Shown: positions 8,349-17,163 of the stretch, piece after piece
How positions within the stretch are numbered: the stretch's first letter is position 1
How the letters are laid out: the number at the start of each line of letters is the position of its first letter
Assembly (NCBI RefSeq): GCF_028473145.1
Contig: NZ_CP092370.1
Coordinates: 1,922,001-1,986,000, forward strand
Reading direction: 5' to 3'
Origin: Flavobacterium sp. CBA20B-1
GTDB lineage: Bacteria > Bacteroidota > Bacteroidia > Flavobacteriales > Flavobacteriaceae
DNA: 64,000 nt
Made by a program: the position numbers and the translations under genes
Notes under the pieces: generated by a model
The model's database searches: none
The model's input: only the letters and a program-made list of their open reading frames with translations
What the model was told of the DNA's origin: nothing

Positions 8349-10535
8349 ATGACAAAGAAAATTAAAAAATTCCATAAAAAACCAGGCAAAGACTTCTCTG
8401 GAAAAATTTTAAAATTATTGGCTCAAAACAGTTCTAAAATATTCAACTATAAACAAATAGCTGCTGTTTTTGAAGTTACCGATACCAAAGGACGAAACGA
8501 AATTATTAAAGAATTAAAATATCTAGTTTCTAAACAAAAAATCGAGGAAGTGGATCGGGGCAAATACCGCATTGTGGAACAATCGAGCTATTTTGAAGGA
8601 ACCATTGATATGACGGCTCGAAAAGCGGCTTATTTTGTTTGTGACGAATTCGATGAAGATCCATTTATTCCTACAAACAACCTCAACAAAGCGCTTCATG
8701 GCGATAAGGTAAAAGCTTATGTTTACAACAAGCGTAAAGGCAAAAAACCCGAAGCCGAAGTTATTGAGATTTTAGAGCGTAAAAAAGATGAATTTGTTGG
8801 TGTAATTCAGATAAACGGCACATTTGCTTTCGTTGTAACGGCAAACCCAAAAATGTATGTGGATTTGTTTATTCCGAAAGAAAAATTTGGAGGTGCCGAA
8901 AACGGCGATGTGGTTTTGGTTAAAATGAACGATTGGCCCGAGAAAGCAAACAATCCGTACGGTGAAGTGGTTAAAGTTTTAGGAAAACCGGGCGAACACA
9001 ATACCGAAATGCACGCTATTTTGGCTGAATACGGTTTACCGACCGATTTCCCTGTAGAAGTTGAAGCTTTTGCGCAAAAATTAGATACTTCGATTACCGA
9101 AGAAGAAATTGCCAAACGCCGCGATATGCGTGATGTGTTAACATTTACGATTGATCCGCGCGATGCAAAAGATTTTGATGACGCCTTATCTTATCAGGTT
9201 TTAGAAAATGGAAATTACGAAATTGGCGTTCATATTGCCGATGTTTCGCATTATGTGCAAGAAGGAACCATTCTAGATGAAGAAGCTTATAACCGTGCCA
9301 CATCAATTTATTTGGTGGATCGTGTGGTGCCGATGCTTCCCGAAGTATTATCAAACTTTGCGTGTTCGTTACGACCAAATGAAGAAAAATACACCTTTTC
9401 AGCCGTTTTTGAATTAAACAAAAAAGCCGAAATTGTAAATTCGTGGTTTGGCAGAACCGTAATTTATTCAGATAAACGTTTTGCTTACGAAGAAGCGCAG
9501 GTTATTATTGAAACCAAAGCGAATACAATTCCTGCCGAAATATCGTTGACCAACCAAGATCAAACCATAGAAAAACCAATTGTCGATGCAATTTTAACAA
9601 TGGACGATCTGGCTAAAAAAATGCGTGCTAAACGCATGGCTGCAGGTGCTATTTCGTTTGATAAGGTTGAAGTAAAATTTCATTTAGATGAAAACGATGA
9701 ACCAACAGGCGTTTATTTCAAGGTTTCAAAAGATGCCAATCATTTAATTGAAGAATTCATGTTGTTGGCAAACCGCAAAGTATCCGAATTTGTGGGCAAA
9801 CAGAAAAAAACCTTTATTTACCGTGTACACGATGAACCCGATCAGGATAAATTGTTCAATTTGCAATCGGTTATTTCAAAATTCGGTTACGGCATCAATT
9901 TTAAATCGAAAAAAGATATTTCGCAATCGCTAAATAAACTGTTAAGCGATGTGCAAGGAAAAAAAGAACAAAATTTGGTAGATACACTGGCAATTCGCAG
10001 TATGAGCAAAGCCGCGTATTCTACTGAAAACATTGGTCATTACGGTTTGGCGTTCGATTATTATTCGCACTTTACATCGCCTATTCGTCGTTATCCAGAC
10101 GTTATGGTGCACCGATTGTTGCAAAGTTATTTAGACGGAGCAAAATCGGCAGACGAAGAAGTGTATGAAGAAAAATCGGTACATTGCTCGCAAATGGAAA
10201 ATTTGGCTGCAAATGCCGAACGCGACAGCATTAAATACATGCAGGTAAAATACATGCAAGACCATAAAGACCAAGAGTTTTTGGGTGTGATTTCGGGCGT
10301 TACCGAATGGGGAATTTATGTGGAAATCGTAGAGAACAAATGCGAAGGAATGGTGCGTATTCGAGAAATTAAAGACGATTATTATACATTTGATGAACAG
10401 CAATATGCTTTGGTGGGCGAAGTGACCAAGAACCTATTGCAATTGGGCGACGAAGTGATTGTGAAAGTAAAAAATGCCGATTTGGTTAAAAAACAATTAG
10501 ATTTTACGTTTATTAAAAAGGTACATGCAGAATAA
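8349..10535 (+). CDS. rnr: Ribonuclease R
   Basis: 728 aa, normal length. RNase R is a processive 3'-5' exoribonuclease that degrades structured RNA. Visible parts are an N-terminal winged-helix-like region (residues 1-75), cold-shock domains, the RNB catalytic domain with the metal-binding DPRDAKDFDDALSY near residue 271 and the FTSPIRRYPDVMVHRLL motif near 578, and a C-terminal S1 domain (FLGVISGVTEWGIYVEIVE). A TATCTTTA element about 40 bp upstream may be its promoter. Confidence 0.95.
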   Translation: MTKKIKKFHKKPGKDFSGKILKLLAQNSSKIFNYKQIAAVFEVTDTKGRNEIIKELKYLVSKQKIEEVDRGKYRIVEQSSYFEGTIDMTARKAAYFVCDEFDEDPFIPTNNLNKALHGDKVKAYVYNKRKGKKPEAEVIEILERKKDEFVGVIQINGTFAFVVTANPKMYVDLFIPKEKFGGAENGDVVLVKMNDWPEKANNPYGEVVKVLGKPGEHNTEMHAILAEYGLPTDFPVEVEAFAQKLDTSITEEEIAKRRDMRDVLTFTIDPRDAKDFDDALSYQVLENGNYEIGVHIADVSHYVQEGTILDEEAYNRATSIYLVDRVVPMLPEVLSNFACSLRPNEEKYTFSAVFELNKKAEIVNSWFGRTVIYSDKRFAYEEAQVIIETKANTIPAEISLTNQDQTIEKPIVDAILTMDDLAKKMRAKRMAAGAISFDKVEVKFHLDENDEPTGVYFKVSKDANHLIEEFMLLANRKVSEFVGKQKKTFIYRVHDEPDQDKLFNLQSVISKFGYGINFKSKKDISQSLNKLLSDVQGKKEQNLVDTLAIRSMSKAAYSTENIGHYGLAFDYYSHFTSPIRRYPDVMVHRLLQSYLDGAKSADEEVYEEKSVHCSQMENLAANAERDSIKYMQVKYMQDHKDQEFLGVISGVTEWGIYVEIVENKCEGMVRIREIKDDYYTFDEQQYALVGEVTKNLLQLGDEVIVKVKNADLVKKQLDFTFIKKVHAE

Positions 10536-10632
10536 GTTTCAAACCAGCATTATTGCTTGTAAGTTTCATTTGCGGTACAGCCAAAATCATAACCTTTACA
10601 GCCAATTCGCATCTTATTAAATAATTTTATTG

Positions 10633-10640
10633 TAAATTTG
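10633..10640 (+). promoter_or_regulatory. -7 promoter element upstream of the LysE-family gene
   Basis: TAAATTTG fits TAnnTTTG. The predicted start point (about 10647) lies just before the hairpin at 10657. Confidence 0.4.
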
Positions 10641-10656
10641 CCTTAACAGCTACTTA

Positions 10657-10688
10657 AAATGCCAATACCTTAATTGGCATTTTTTTTT
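10657..10688 (+). terminator. Terminator-like hairpin immediately before the LysE-family gene
   Basis: AAATGCCAAT / ATTGGCATTT stem (10 bp), 6-nt loop and eight Ts, ending 6 bp before the next ATG. It may terminate rnr transcripts or act as a leader attenuator. Confidence 0.85.
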
Positions 10689-10694
10689 AACTAA

Positions 10695-11366
10695 ATGGAC
10701 AATTTTTTAACAGGAATATCGCTTGGTTTTTTTCTCAGTTTCATGATTGGGCCTGTTTTTTTTATTTTGATTGAAACCAGCATCACCAAAGGATTTAAAG
10801 CGGCGTTAACGTTTGATGCCGGCGTGATTATTGCCGATATTTGTTTTATTTTAATCGCCTATTTCAGTAGTTTTCAATTAATTAACCGAATAAAAGACGA
10901 TCCGGCACTTTTTCTTTTTGGAGGAATGATTATGATTACCTATGGAATAATCTCTTTTGTTCGATTGCAAAAATTAAAAAAAGCCGAAATTCATATTGAA
11001 GCTACTAACTACAAAAACAATTACTTTTCGTTGTTTGCCAAAGGATTTTTATTGAATTTCATAAACGTTGGTGTGTTGGGCTTTTGGTTGGCAATTATTA
11101 TCACCATTGGACCACAATTGGAAATGAACCATGGAAAAATGATTAATTTCTTTGCTTTTGTAATTGGTGCATATTTACTTACAGACATCTTTAAAATGCT
11201 TTTAGCCAAACAGTTAAAAAACAAACTAACGCCAAAAAACATTTTAAAAGTTAAAAAAATCAGTTGTATTATTTTAATTATTTTCGGAACAGTCATCATG
11301 TCTAAATCGTTCATAAAAAACGAACCCGATTTTATTAAAAACAACATTCCTATCGCTACTCCTTAA
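10695..11366 (+). CDS. LysE/RhtB family transporter
   Basis: 223 aa with about six membrane helices. The N-terminal segment LGFFLSFMIGPVFFILIETS matches the LysE signature (hydrophobic helix with GP(V)FF), followed by GFKAALTFDAGVIIADI. LysE-type proteins export amino acids or related small molecules across the inner membrane; the substrate cannot be told. The gene starts directly after a terminator-like hairpin, without a visible strong RBS. Confidence 0.85.
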   Translation: MDNFLTGISLGFFLSFMIGPVFFILIETSITKGFKAALTFDAGVIIADICFILIAYFSSFQLINRIKDDPALFLFGGMIMITYGIISFVRLQKLKKAEIHIEATNYKNNYFSLFAKGFLLNFINVGVLGFWLAIIITIGPQLEMNHGKMINFFAFVIGAYLLTDIFKMLLAKQLKNKLTPKNILKVKKISCIILIIFGTVIMSKSFIKNEPDFIKNNIPIATP

Positions 11367-11430
11367 TTTTTTCCTTATTATTCCAACCTTTTCTCCTAAA
11401 ATTACGTCTTACTTATAAAACAGATTTTCA

Positions 11431-11823
11431 ATGAAAAAAAGTGTAACAAAGTTATGCCTTGCAGGTATTTTATTTTTTGGAGTCATTTCGTGCAGCTCAA
11501 ATGACGACAATCATGTGCATCAGGAAAGCCAATTAGAAAAATTTAAAGGAACATGGACCGGAACATTCACGGGGGAAGACGAAGGTACTTGGAATGCAAC
11601 TATCGACGAAACCGGAAAAGCAACCGGAAAGTTATTTTCAGGCAATCTTACTTTTGATTTAATCGGGCAGGTGGATAAAGAAGGAGAAATAAACGCAACA
11701 TATACCAGCGGAAGCACCCAAGTGGGAACTATGGAAGGCATGATGAATGAATCAACTGCAGCGGGTACATGGGAAAGTCAATTAGATGATATAGAAGGCA
11801 CCTGGACAGGTACTAAAAACTAA
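11431..11823 (+). CDS. Small lipoprotein of unknown function
   Basis: 130 aa. The SPII signal ends in GVISC (Cys21), so the mature protein is lipidated. The mature part is beta-rich with repeated WTGTFTGEDEGTWNATID-type strands, which suggests a small lipocalin-like barrel. It is monocistronic with a terminator directly downstream. Confidence 0.75.
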   Translation: MKKSVTKLCLAGILFFGVISCSSNDDNHVHQESQLEKFKGTWTGTFTGEDEGTWNATIDETGKATGKLFSGNLTFDLIGQVDKEGEINATYTSGSTQVGTMEGMMNESTAAGTWESQLDDIEGTWTGTKN

Positions 11824-11824
11824 A

Positions 11825-11850
11825 AAGTCAGCTTTTAAGCTGATTTTTTT
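11825..11850 (+). terminator. Rho-independent terminator
   Basis: TCAGCTT / AAGCTGA stem followed by seven Ts, immediately after the small lipoprotein gene. Confidence 0.9.
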
Positions 11851-11937
11851 GCTCTTTCAGCTAAGTTTCGTTATATCTTTTCGATAACCTTAAACTGACG
11901 AGCTTTTCACTTTTTACTTTTTACATAACAAACACAC

Positions 11938-13764
11938 CTATTCCTCTTCTTTGTCCAAGTTTTCAATAAACAAAGCAGGCGTTTTACCTGAAATTACCTT
12001 AAACAAACTGGCAAATGTTTTGGGGTGCAAATTACCATAGATAACCGACAGTTCTTTGACCGTTTTTTTTCGTAGTTCTTTATCTACTTTTAAATCGGTA
12101 ATTGCTTGTTCTATGCGCAAGCTGTTTATATAAGCATTATAACCCTTTTTATGCTCATTCAAAAGAGGCGAAAGGGTGCTGCGGGTGGTTTTCAGTTCTT
12201 TCGCCAAGCCGTCTAAATTTATTACTTTTAAAAAACCTTTTTCCTTTTCAAAACGCTCTAAGCCTTCTAGCAATCGCTGTTCGGTTGGCGATAAAACAAT
12301 AGGTGTTTTCGCTATTGGTGCTGCTTCGGTTATTTCTGGTGTAGCTTCATCGAAAGCCGGTATTTCTTCTATTGGATGTGTGGTTTCGTTATCGGTAGCA
12401 GCTGCTTCTTTTTCTATTTCTATTTCTTCAACAACTTGTTGCTCTGGCAGTGCCTTGTCATCAACTTCCACAATATCTTCAGCAGTAATTGCTTCATGCT
12501 CTTTTGCATGCATTGGGCTTTCATTTGGTTGCTGTTCTTTTCTATTTTTTCTTTTCCAAAACAAATAACCAGCGATTAGTATTAAAACACCTCCTAAAAC
12601 ACTGATCCATAAATTGTATTTATTTACAAGCTTTTGCCATTGCGAGCTTATTTTTTTTTCTTCTAAATCTTGGTGTAAAACACTTGTAATGCTTTGCTGT
12701 TCCTTTTCAAATTGTTGGTTTAATGCCGTAAGGCTATTTGTAGCATTTAATTGCAGCTGCGGTTGATTGGTTTCATTGTAATAGGCTATTAAATAATCAT
12801 AGGCTTCACGCAACTCATAGTTTAAGAAGTTTTTCTCCTGAAAAAGGGTGTCTATTTTTGTGAAATATGCCATAGCTTCGGCTTTCTGGTTTTGTTCCCA
12901 CAACATTTTTCCCAAATACAAATATATAACGTGTTCGTTGGTAAAATCGCCGTTTTGTTTAATAACGGTTAGTGCATTTGTAAAATGCTCATTGGCAGCC
13001 ACATTATTTTTCTGCAAAAAAGCTGAACCTCCTTTTATATATTCTAAATAAGCGTTTTCTAATTTTTGGTGTTTCGATTTTAAAAGTGGAATAGCCTGTT
13101 CACTTTCTTGTATTGTAGCGCTTAGTTTGTTTATATCTTTTAATTGCCAATAGGTTTTACCTAAACAATATAAGGTAACAACGTAACTTCTTTGGTGGTT
13201 GTACTCTTTTTTAGATTGGTAATAGTCTTTTGCTTGGGTAAAATAAGTAACCGCTTTGCCGTAATACCGTGTATGACTATAAATATTACCTATTGTAATA
13301 ATGACCGCATTCAAATTATACAAATTATTTATTTCCTCGTTAAAAGCTTCCGACTCTATGGCATAGTACAACGCATTTTTAAAATCGCGTTGCTTATAGT
13401 AAAACACAGTACTCCGTTTAGAAAATCTCCTTTTATACTGTCGTTGTTTATTTTTTGCACCAAAGGGTGCATTTGGTGCAGCAGTATAGTAGCTTCGGCA
13501 AACGAAACCAAATACGTTTTTTTATCTAAGGCACGGTATTGTTCTAAACGGTTGTTTTCATTTCGGGCTTTTTGATAATATACTTCTAAATAATCTACTT
13601 TTTTTTCGTTGGAAGTGCTATCATTTTCAATTACTTCCCAAAGAGTTTTTATAGGAATCGGCGGTTGTTTGCCCCAATGAGCAAAACGGCAACAGAAAAA
13701 TAATCCAGAAAGGGAATAAATTATCCAATTGAGGGAATAAATTGTCCAACTTTTTTAAAAACAT
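11938..13764 (-). pseudogene. TPR-containing AraC-type regulator, interrupted by two compensating frameshifts
   Basis: Read from an ATG at 13764 the product begins MFLKKLDNLFPQLDNLFPFW and a signal-like segment FLLPFCSLGQT. Near 13660 the frame must move +1 to continue as PIPIKTLWEVIEND..., open for about 80 codons. Near 13415 (a T4 run) it must move -1, back to the first frame, and continues for 489 codons. The large part has several TPR-like helix pairs, one membrane helix (WISVLGGVLILIAGYLFW), an acidic linker and a C-terminal AraC-type HTH (IEQAITDLKVDKELRKKTV, then HPKTFASLFKVISGKTP). Such proteins are membrane-anchored transcription regulators in Flavobacteriia. Without the shifts only a GTG start at 13407 remains. 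Sequencing error at homopolymers would give the same picture. Confidence 0.7.
13689..13751. repeat. 21-bp degenerate tandem repeat, cluster 1
   Basis: Three adjacent 21-bp units; the two best share AGGGAATAAATT and TCCAA. They overlap the first codons of the regulator gene, where on the minus strand they encode the repeated LDNLFP. Confidence 0.75.
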
Positions 13765-13786
13765 GTGTGCTTTTTTTCTAACCAAA

Positions 13787-13794
13787 CAAAAATA
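13787..13794 (-). promoter_or_regulatory. -7 promoter element of the regulator gene
   Basis: TATTTTTG on the minus strand, 22 bp before the ATG at 13764. Confidence 0.45.
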
Positions 13795-13875
13795 CAAAAA
13801 AATACAGCTATTATCCAAAAACCAAATAAAATATTGATTATCAAATATATAAAACAACAAAACAATCTTTTTAGA

Positions 13876-13966
13876 GATGGAAAAATTATCCAACGAGGGA
13901 ATAAATCGTCCAAAAGAGGGAATAAATTATCCAATTGGGCAAATCTGGACTATTTACTCCCTTGTT
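13876..13966. repeat. 21-bp degenerate repeat, cluster 2, with one inverted unit
   Basis: Units at 13876-13894, 13895-13915 and 13916-13936 share GAGGGAATAAAT and TCCAA with cluster 1. An inverted unit follows at about 13946-13966 (GGACTATTTACTCCCTT). This lies about 75 bp upstream of the lipoprotein gene at 14041. Confidence 0.75.
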
Positions 13967-14040
13967 GTTTGAAAATCGTTTCATATTTGTAAACGAAACA
14001 AAAGCTACCCGGGCAGCGTTATTAAAAAACTCCGAAAACA

Positions 14041-14631
14041 ATGAAACGATTTTTTTTATATGCTGTAGCAATTACTGCTTTATGCAGCTCGTGCGAAACA
14101 GAAGACGAAACATTCGCAACAGAAACAAACAACCAACCGAATGCCATGCATCACGCAAAAGGTGTTGAGGCAAACGATTACCAAATCTATCAAAGCATTT
14201 TAAACAGCTTTGTATATAACAATGAACAAACCTATCAGGACAATGTGTTGCTGTTTGAAGCGCACGTAAACCAGCAAATGCTTAATTACGTAACACAAGA
14301 AACAGATGGGTATGAAAAAATAAACACCGAACAATTGTTGGTATTAGAACAAGCCGATGCCTATTTTATAGAACAACTGGCTTATACCAAAGCAACCAAG
14401 CAGGCAATTCACGACATAGTGGGTAACAATTTTAACAGCGAAACCTTACGGTTAATAACCAACCAAAAAGAACGCCGCTTAGTAGAAACTTTAGCTGCAT
14501 TGCACAGCAACGGCAATGGTGATGATGATAAATTAAATGATAACCGTAGTATTGCTTTTGCCTATGGCGCACAATACAGTTTTACCCAAGCGGTGCTGTA
14601 TGCAGGGGCAATAGAGCTTATAAAAAGATAA
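14041..14631 (+). CDS. Lipoprotein of unknown function
   Basis: 196 aa. The SPII signal ends LCSSC (Cys18), followed by an acidic Thr/Glu linker; the rest is helical and Gln/Asn-rich with no known motif. It is divergent from the TPR/HTH regulator, and the 21-bp repeats lie between and at both 5' ends, so it is a plausible target of that regulator (inference). No homologue elsewhere in the window. Confidence 0.7.
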   Translation: MKRFFLYAVAITALCSSCETEDETFATETNNQPNAMHHAKGVEANDYQIYQSILNSFVYNNEQTYQDNVLLFEAHVNQQMLNYVTQETDGYEKINTEQLLVLEQADAYFIEQLAYTKATKQAIHDIVGNNFNSETLRLITNQKERRLVETLAALHSNGNGDDDKLNDNRSIAFAYGAQYSFTQAVLYAGAIELIKR

Positions 14632-14983
14632 TGACAAACTCAGCGTTTAAAACGCTGACAGAGTTAAAAAATAACCAAACCGTTATAAAAGTTTGTTTCG
14701 GAGAGCCGGTAGTCGCGAATACCGGTTTTACGAAAACAAATGATAAGATGTCGAAATTTTGTTCGTTCGATCTTATTGAGAACCAAATAAATTTTTAAAC
14801 CTTAAAAACAAAAAACAGCAAAAAAAGGCAAATAAAAACACCAGTAAACGTAGCGACAGTGACATAAACCGTTTGCACCGAAACAAAAACAAATGGCATT
14901 TGCCAAAAAATTAAACAAATTAATCCGCAGTTTATAAAACAATAAAACTTAGATTCAACTAATAAATGCAACCGCATAAAAAA
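14632..14983. other. 350-bp intergenic region before the IS30-like element
   Basis: No coding frame is supported. Two hairpins are visible: CAGCGTTTAAAACGCTG at 14641-14657 and CCGGTA / TACCGG at 14706-14725. Neither has a T tail. Nothing else recognised. Confidence 0.5.
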
Positions 14984-15031
14984 AACAGGGGGAACATTTT
15001 AGCCCCGCGGGGCTAAAATGTTCCCCCTGTT
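14984..15031. repeat. 48-bp perfect palindrome
   Basis: Every base from 14984 pairs with its partner from 15031; the centre is GCCCCGCGGGGC (15002-15013) and each arm carries GGGGGAACATTTTAGCCCC or its complement. Much more GC-rich than its surroundings. It lies 15-20 bp outside the apparent left end of the IS30-like element. Confidence 0.95.
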
Positions 15032-15045
15032 GGCGAAAAAACACC

Positions 15046-16072
15046 TTACTTTGTGGTTCCGACACTACAAAATAAAGATGGGACATTTAACGCTTGAACA
15101 AAGATACAAAATTGAAACTTACCACAGCTTAGGTAAACGAATTATTGAAATTGCCGACTATATCGGGAGAGACAAATCGGTTGTTTCTAGAGAAATCAAG
15201 AGAAATTCTGATGGCAGAAACGGAATTTATAAAGCCAGTTTAGCACATCGAAAAGCCCAAAAAAGGCATCAAATCAAGCCTAAAAAACTTACATTCACTC
15301 CAGAGGTTATAAGCAATGTAAAACAGTATTTAGAGCAAGATTTCAGTCCGGAGCAAATGGTAGGAAGAGCCGTTTTAGAAGGAAAAAAAATGGTTTCTCA
15401 CGAACGTATTTATCAGTATATCTGGAAAGATAAGCGAGCCGGTGGCAACCTATACAAACATTTGAGAACCAAAGGTAAAAAATACCGCAAAAGAGCTAGT
15501 TCAAAAGACAATAGAGGATTGATAGCCAATAGGGTAGATATCAGCAAACGACCGCAAATTGTGGAGAAAAAAGAACGATTTGGAGATCTAGAAATAGATT
15601 TAGTTATTGGTAAAGATCATAAAGGTGCACTATTAACTATTAACGACCGTGCCACAGGATTACTTTTTATGGGAAAAATTGACAGCAAAGAAGCAAAAGC
15701 CGTAGAAACCAAAACAATAGAACTTTTAAAAGACTGGAAACCTTTATTATACACCATTACATCAGACAATGGAAAGGAATTTGCCAACCACGAGCAACTC
15801 TCAGAAAAGCTCGCTATTGATTACTTTTTTGCAAAGCCATATCATAGTTGGGAAAGAGGTGCTAATGAAAATTTAAATGGTTTAGTAAGACAATATTTTC
15901 CCAAAAGTTCTAACTTTGAATCGATAACCCAAGATCAAATTAATAGAGTTATTAATATTTTAAACAACAGACCACGAAAAAGATTTGGTTTCAAAACGCC
16001 TAACGAAGTTTTTGCTCTAAAAATGAACGAAAATAGACGAGTTGCATTTAAAACTTGAATCCACGAAAACAA
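15046..16072 (+). mobile_element. IS30-family insertion sequence (ends approximate)
   Basis: One transposase gene fills the element. Imperfect terminal similarity is visible between CTTTGTGGTTCC at 15049-15060 and the complement of GAATCCACGAAAAC at 16057-16070. I could not fix the exact ends or a target-site duplication. Confidence 0.65.
15078..16058 (+). CDS. IS30 family transposase
   Basis: 326 aa from the ATG at 15078 (MGHLTLEQRYKIETYHSLGK). It has an N-terminal HTH typical of IS30 (LGKRIIEIADYIGRDKSVVSREIKRNSDG) and a DDE integrase core: DLEIDLVIGKDHKGALLTIND, then TSDNGKEFANHEQL, then WERGANENLNGLVRQYFPK carrying the final Glu. The frame is intact, so the element may be active. The 20 extra upstream codons open in frame are outside the usual start and run through the terminal repeat. 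Confidence 0.95.
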   Translation: MGHLTLEQRYKIETYHSLGKRIIEIADYIGRDKSVVSREIKRNSDGRNGIYKASLAHRKAQKRHQIKPKKLTFTPEVISNVKQYLEQDFSPEQMVGRAVLEGKKMVSHERIYQYIWKDKRAGGNLYKHLRTKGKKYRKRASSKDNRGLIANRVDISKRPQIVEKKERFGDLEIDLVIGKDHKGALLTINDRATGLLFMGKIDSKEAKAVETKTIELLKDWKPLLYTITSDNGKEFANHEQLSEKLAIDYFFAKPYHSWERGANENLNGLVRQYFPKSSNFESITQDQINRVINILNNRPRKRFGFKTPNEVFALKMNENRRVAFKT

Positions 16073-16094
16073 AACTGCTTAAATTTTATTTAAC

Positions 16095-16763
16095 ATGAAA
16101 AAAATTAAAAATTTTACATTAGGGCTTTTAGGAGCAACAATTTTATCATTAGGTTTATATGCTTGTAGTAATGATAATGAAACGACGACAAACTCTTCTA
16201 CAGAGCAGAAAGGAATGGCTGCTAAAGATGGCTATAACTCAGCTATCATAAACGATCTTGATTTTAAAAATTTTCTTTTCGAAGGATTTTCTGCTATGGA
16301 AAGGTTAGACAATGAGAAAATAGTACTTTTCAAGGGTGTAGAAATAAACGAATCTAATACTAATATTGTGATTGAAGCATTTGGCTATTCAGATAAAGAA
16401 GAATTTTTTGATTATCGCAAAAAACAAAATCTTCGATTGAAAAGATTAGATGAAAAATATGGATTTTTCAAACTAGCAGACAGTATAAAGTTAGAAGTTA
16501 TTAACAATGGTTTGATTAAATATCAAATTCCTTCGGAACATCCTGAAAACACAACTTTTATGACTTGTAAAGCTAAAAAAAATTGGTGTGATGTAGGGGT
16601 TGTAGGCGCTGCTTTAATGGCGCAAACTGCATGTTTAGCATTAGATGTTGAAACTTTAGGAGCTAGTGCTTTATTAGGTTGTCACACTGGGGCATATTTA
16701 GCGCAAGCAGCAGGTCATGCAATGTGTATAGCAAATTATGAAGATTGTTTAGATGGAAAATAA
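16095..16763 (+). CDS. Lipoprotein with Cys-rich, Gly/Ala-rich hydrophobic C-terminus (bacteriocin-like precursor?)
   Basis: 222 aa. The SPII signal ends GLYAC (Cys24). A polar Asn/Thr linker and a charged globular part (residues 40-155) follow. The last about 65 residues are different in kind: six cysteines in a Gly/Ala-rich hydrophobic run, with KNWCDVGVVGAALMAQTAC near residue 170 and GHAMCIANYEDCLDGK at the end. That pattern resembles halocin C8-like and other disulfide-rich membrane-active peptides, but I have no alignment. Codon GC is visibly higher in this tail. The next gene overlaps it by 11 bp and encodes a small membrane protein. A toxin/immunity pair is inference; an ordinary lipoprotein remains possible. 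Confidence 0.65.
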   Translation: MKKIKNFTLGLLGATILSLGLYACSNDNETTTNSSTEQKGMAAKDGYNSAIINDLDFKNFLFEGFSAMERLDNEKIVLFKGVEINESNTNIVIEAFGYSDKEEFFDYRKKQNLRLKRLDEKYGFFKLADSIKLEVINNGLIKYQIPSEHPENTTFMTCKAKKNWCDVGVVGAALMAQTACLALDVETLGASALLGCHTGAYLAQAAGHAMCIANYEDCLDGK

Positions 16764-16983
16764 AAAAAACATTTTACCAATATTTTTATTGTTAATTTCC
16801 ATTTTTTTAACTGTCTTTATATCTGTTTATAATCTATCAAATCCTTTCGTGAGTACTATTTTACTAATTTTAGGTATATTTTTATTTTTTATATCTTATG
16901 AGAAGAAGAATAAAAGAAATTATCTCGCACTTTTAATAATAGTATCTGTTTATCTCATAGTCAATTTATGGATTAATAACTAA
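16753..16983 (+). CDS. Small three-helix membrane protein (candidate immunity protein)
   Basis: 76 aa, almost wholly membrane: helices at about residues 6-27, 30-49 and 56-74, with positively charged loops (SYEKKNKRN). The ATG lies inside the last codons of the preceding lipoprotein gene (11-bp overlap), so translation is coupled. Size and topology are like immunity proteins of membrane-active bacteriocins, but there is no sequence motif to prove it. Confidence 0.6.
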   Translation: MENKKNILPIFLLLISIFLTVFISVYNLSNPFVSTILLILGIFLFFISYEKKNKRNYLALLIIVSVYLIVNLWINN

Positions 16984-17089
16984 AATAACAAAAGAAGAAT
17001 TTGCAAACACACTTTTATTAATAGGTGTTCTTATTGAAATTGTAGGTATTTATTATGCCATAAATTATAATAAGATTACAAAAAGTTAA
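16961..17089 (+). pseudogene. Short open frame without start codon, one membrane segment
   Basis: Frame open from 16961 to TAA at 17087-17089, reading ITKEEFANTLLLIGVLIEIV and NYNKITKS at its end. The composition is protein-like (one hydrophobic helix), but no ATG, GTG or TTG exists in the frame. Perhaps a truncated remnant of another small membrane protein. Confidence 0.3.
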
Positions 17090-17105
17090 ATTCTTATTTT
17101 TAATA

Positions 17106-17137
17106 AAACGCTATCAAATAAATGGTAGCGTTTTTAT
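17106..17137 (+). terminator. Rho-independent terminator
   Basis: AAACGCTA / TAGCGTTT stem extended by two further pairs, with a T tail; closes the lipoprotein/membrane-protein unit. Confidence 0.88.
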
Positions 17138-17163
17138 TAACTATTTTTACATAAATTATAATA

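Noticed and set aside
15018..15077. Longer start of the IS30 transposase
   Set aside because: The extra codons run through the terminal repeat region; the family N-terminus begins at 15078.
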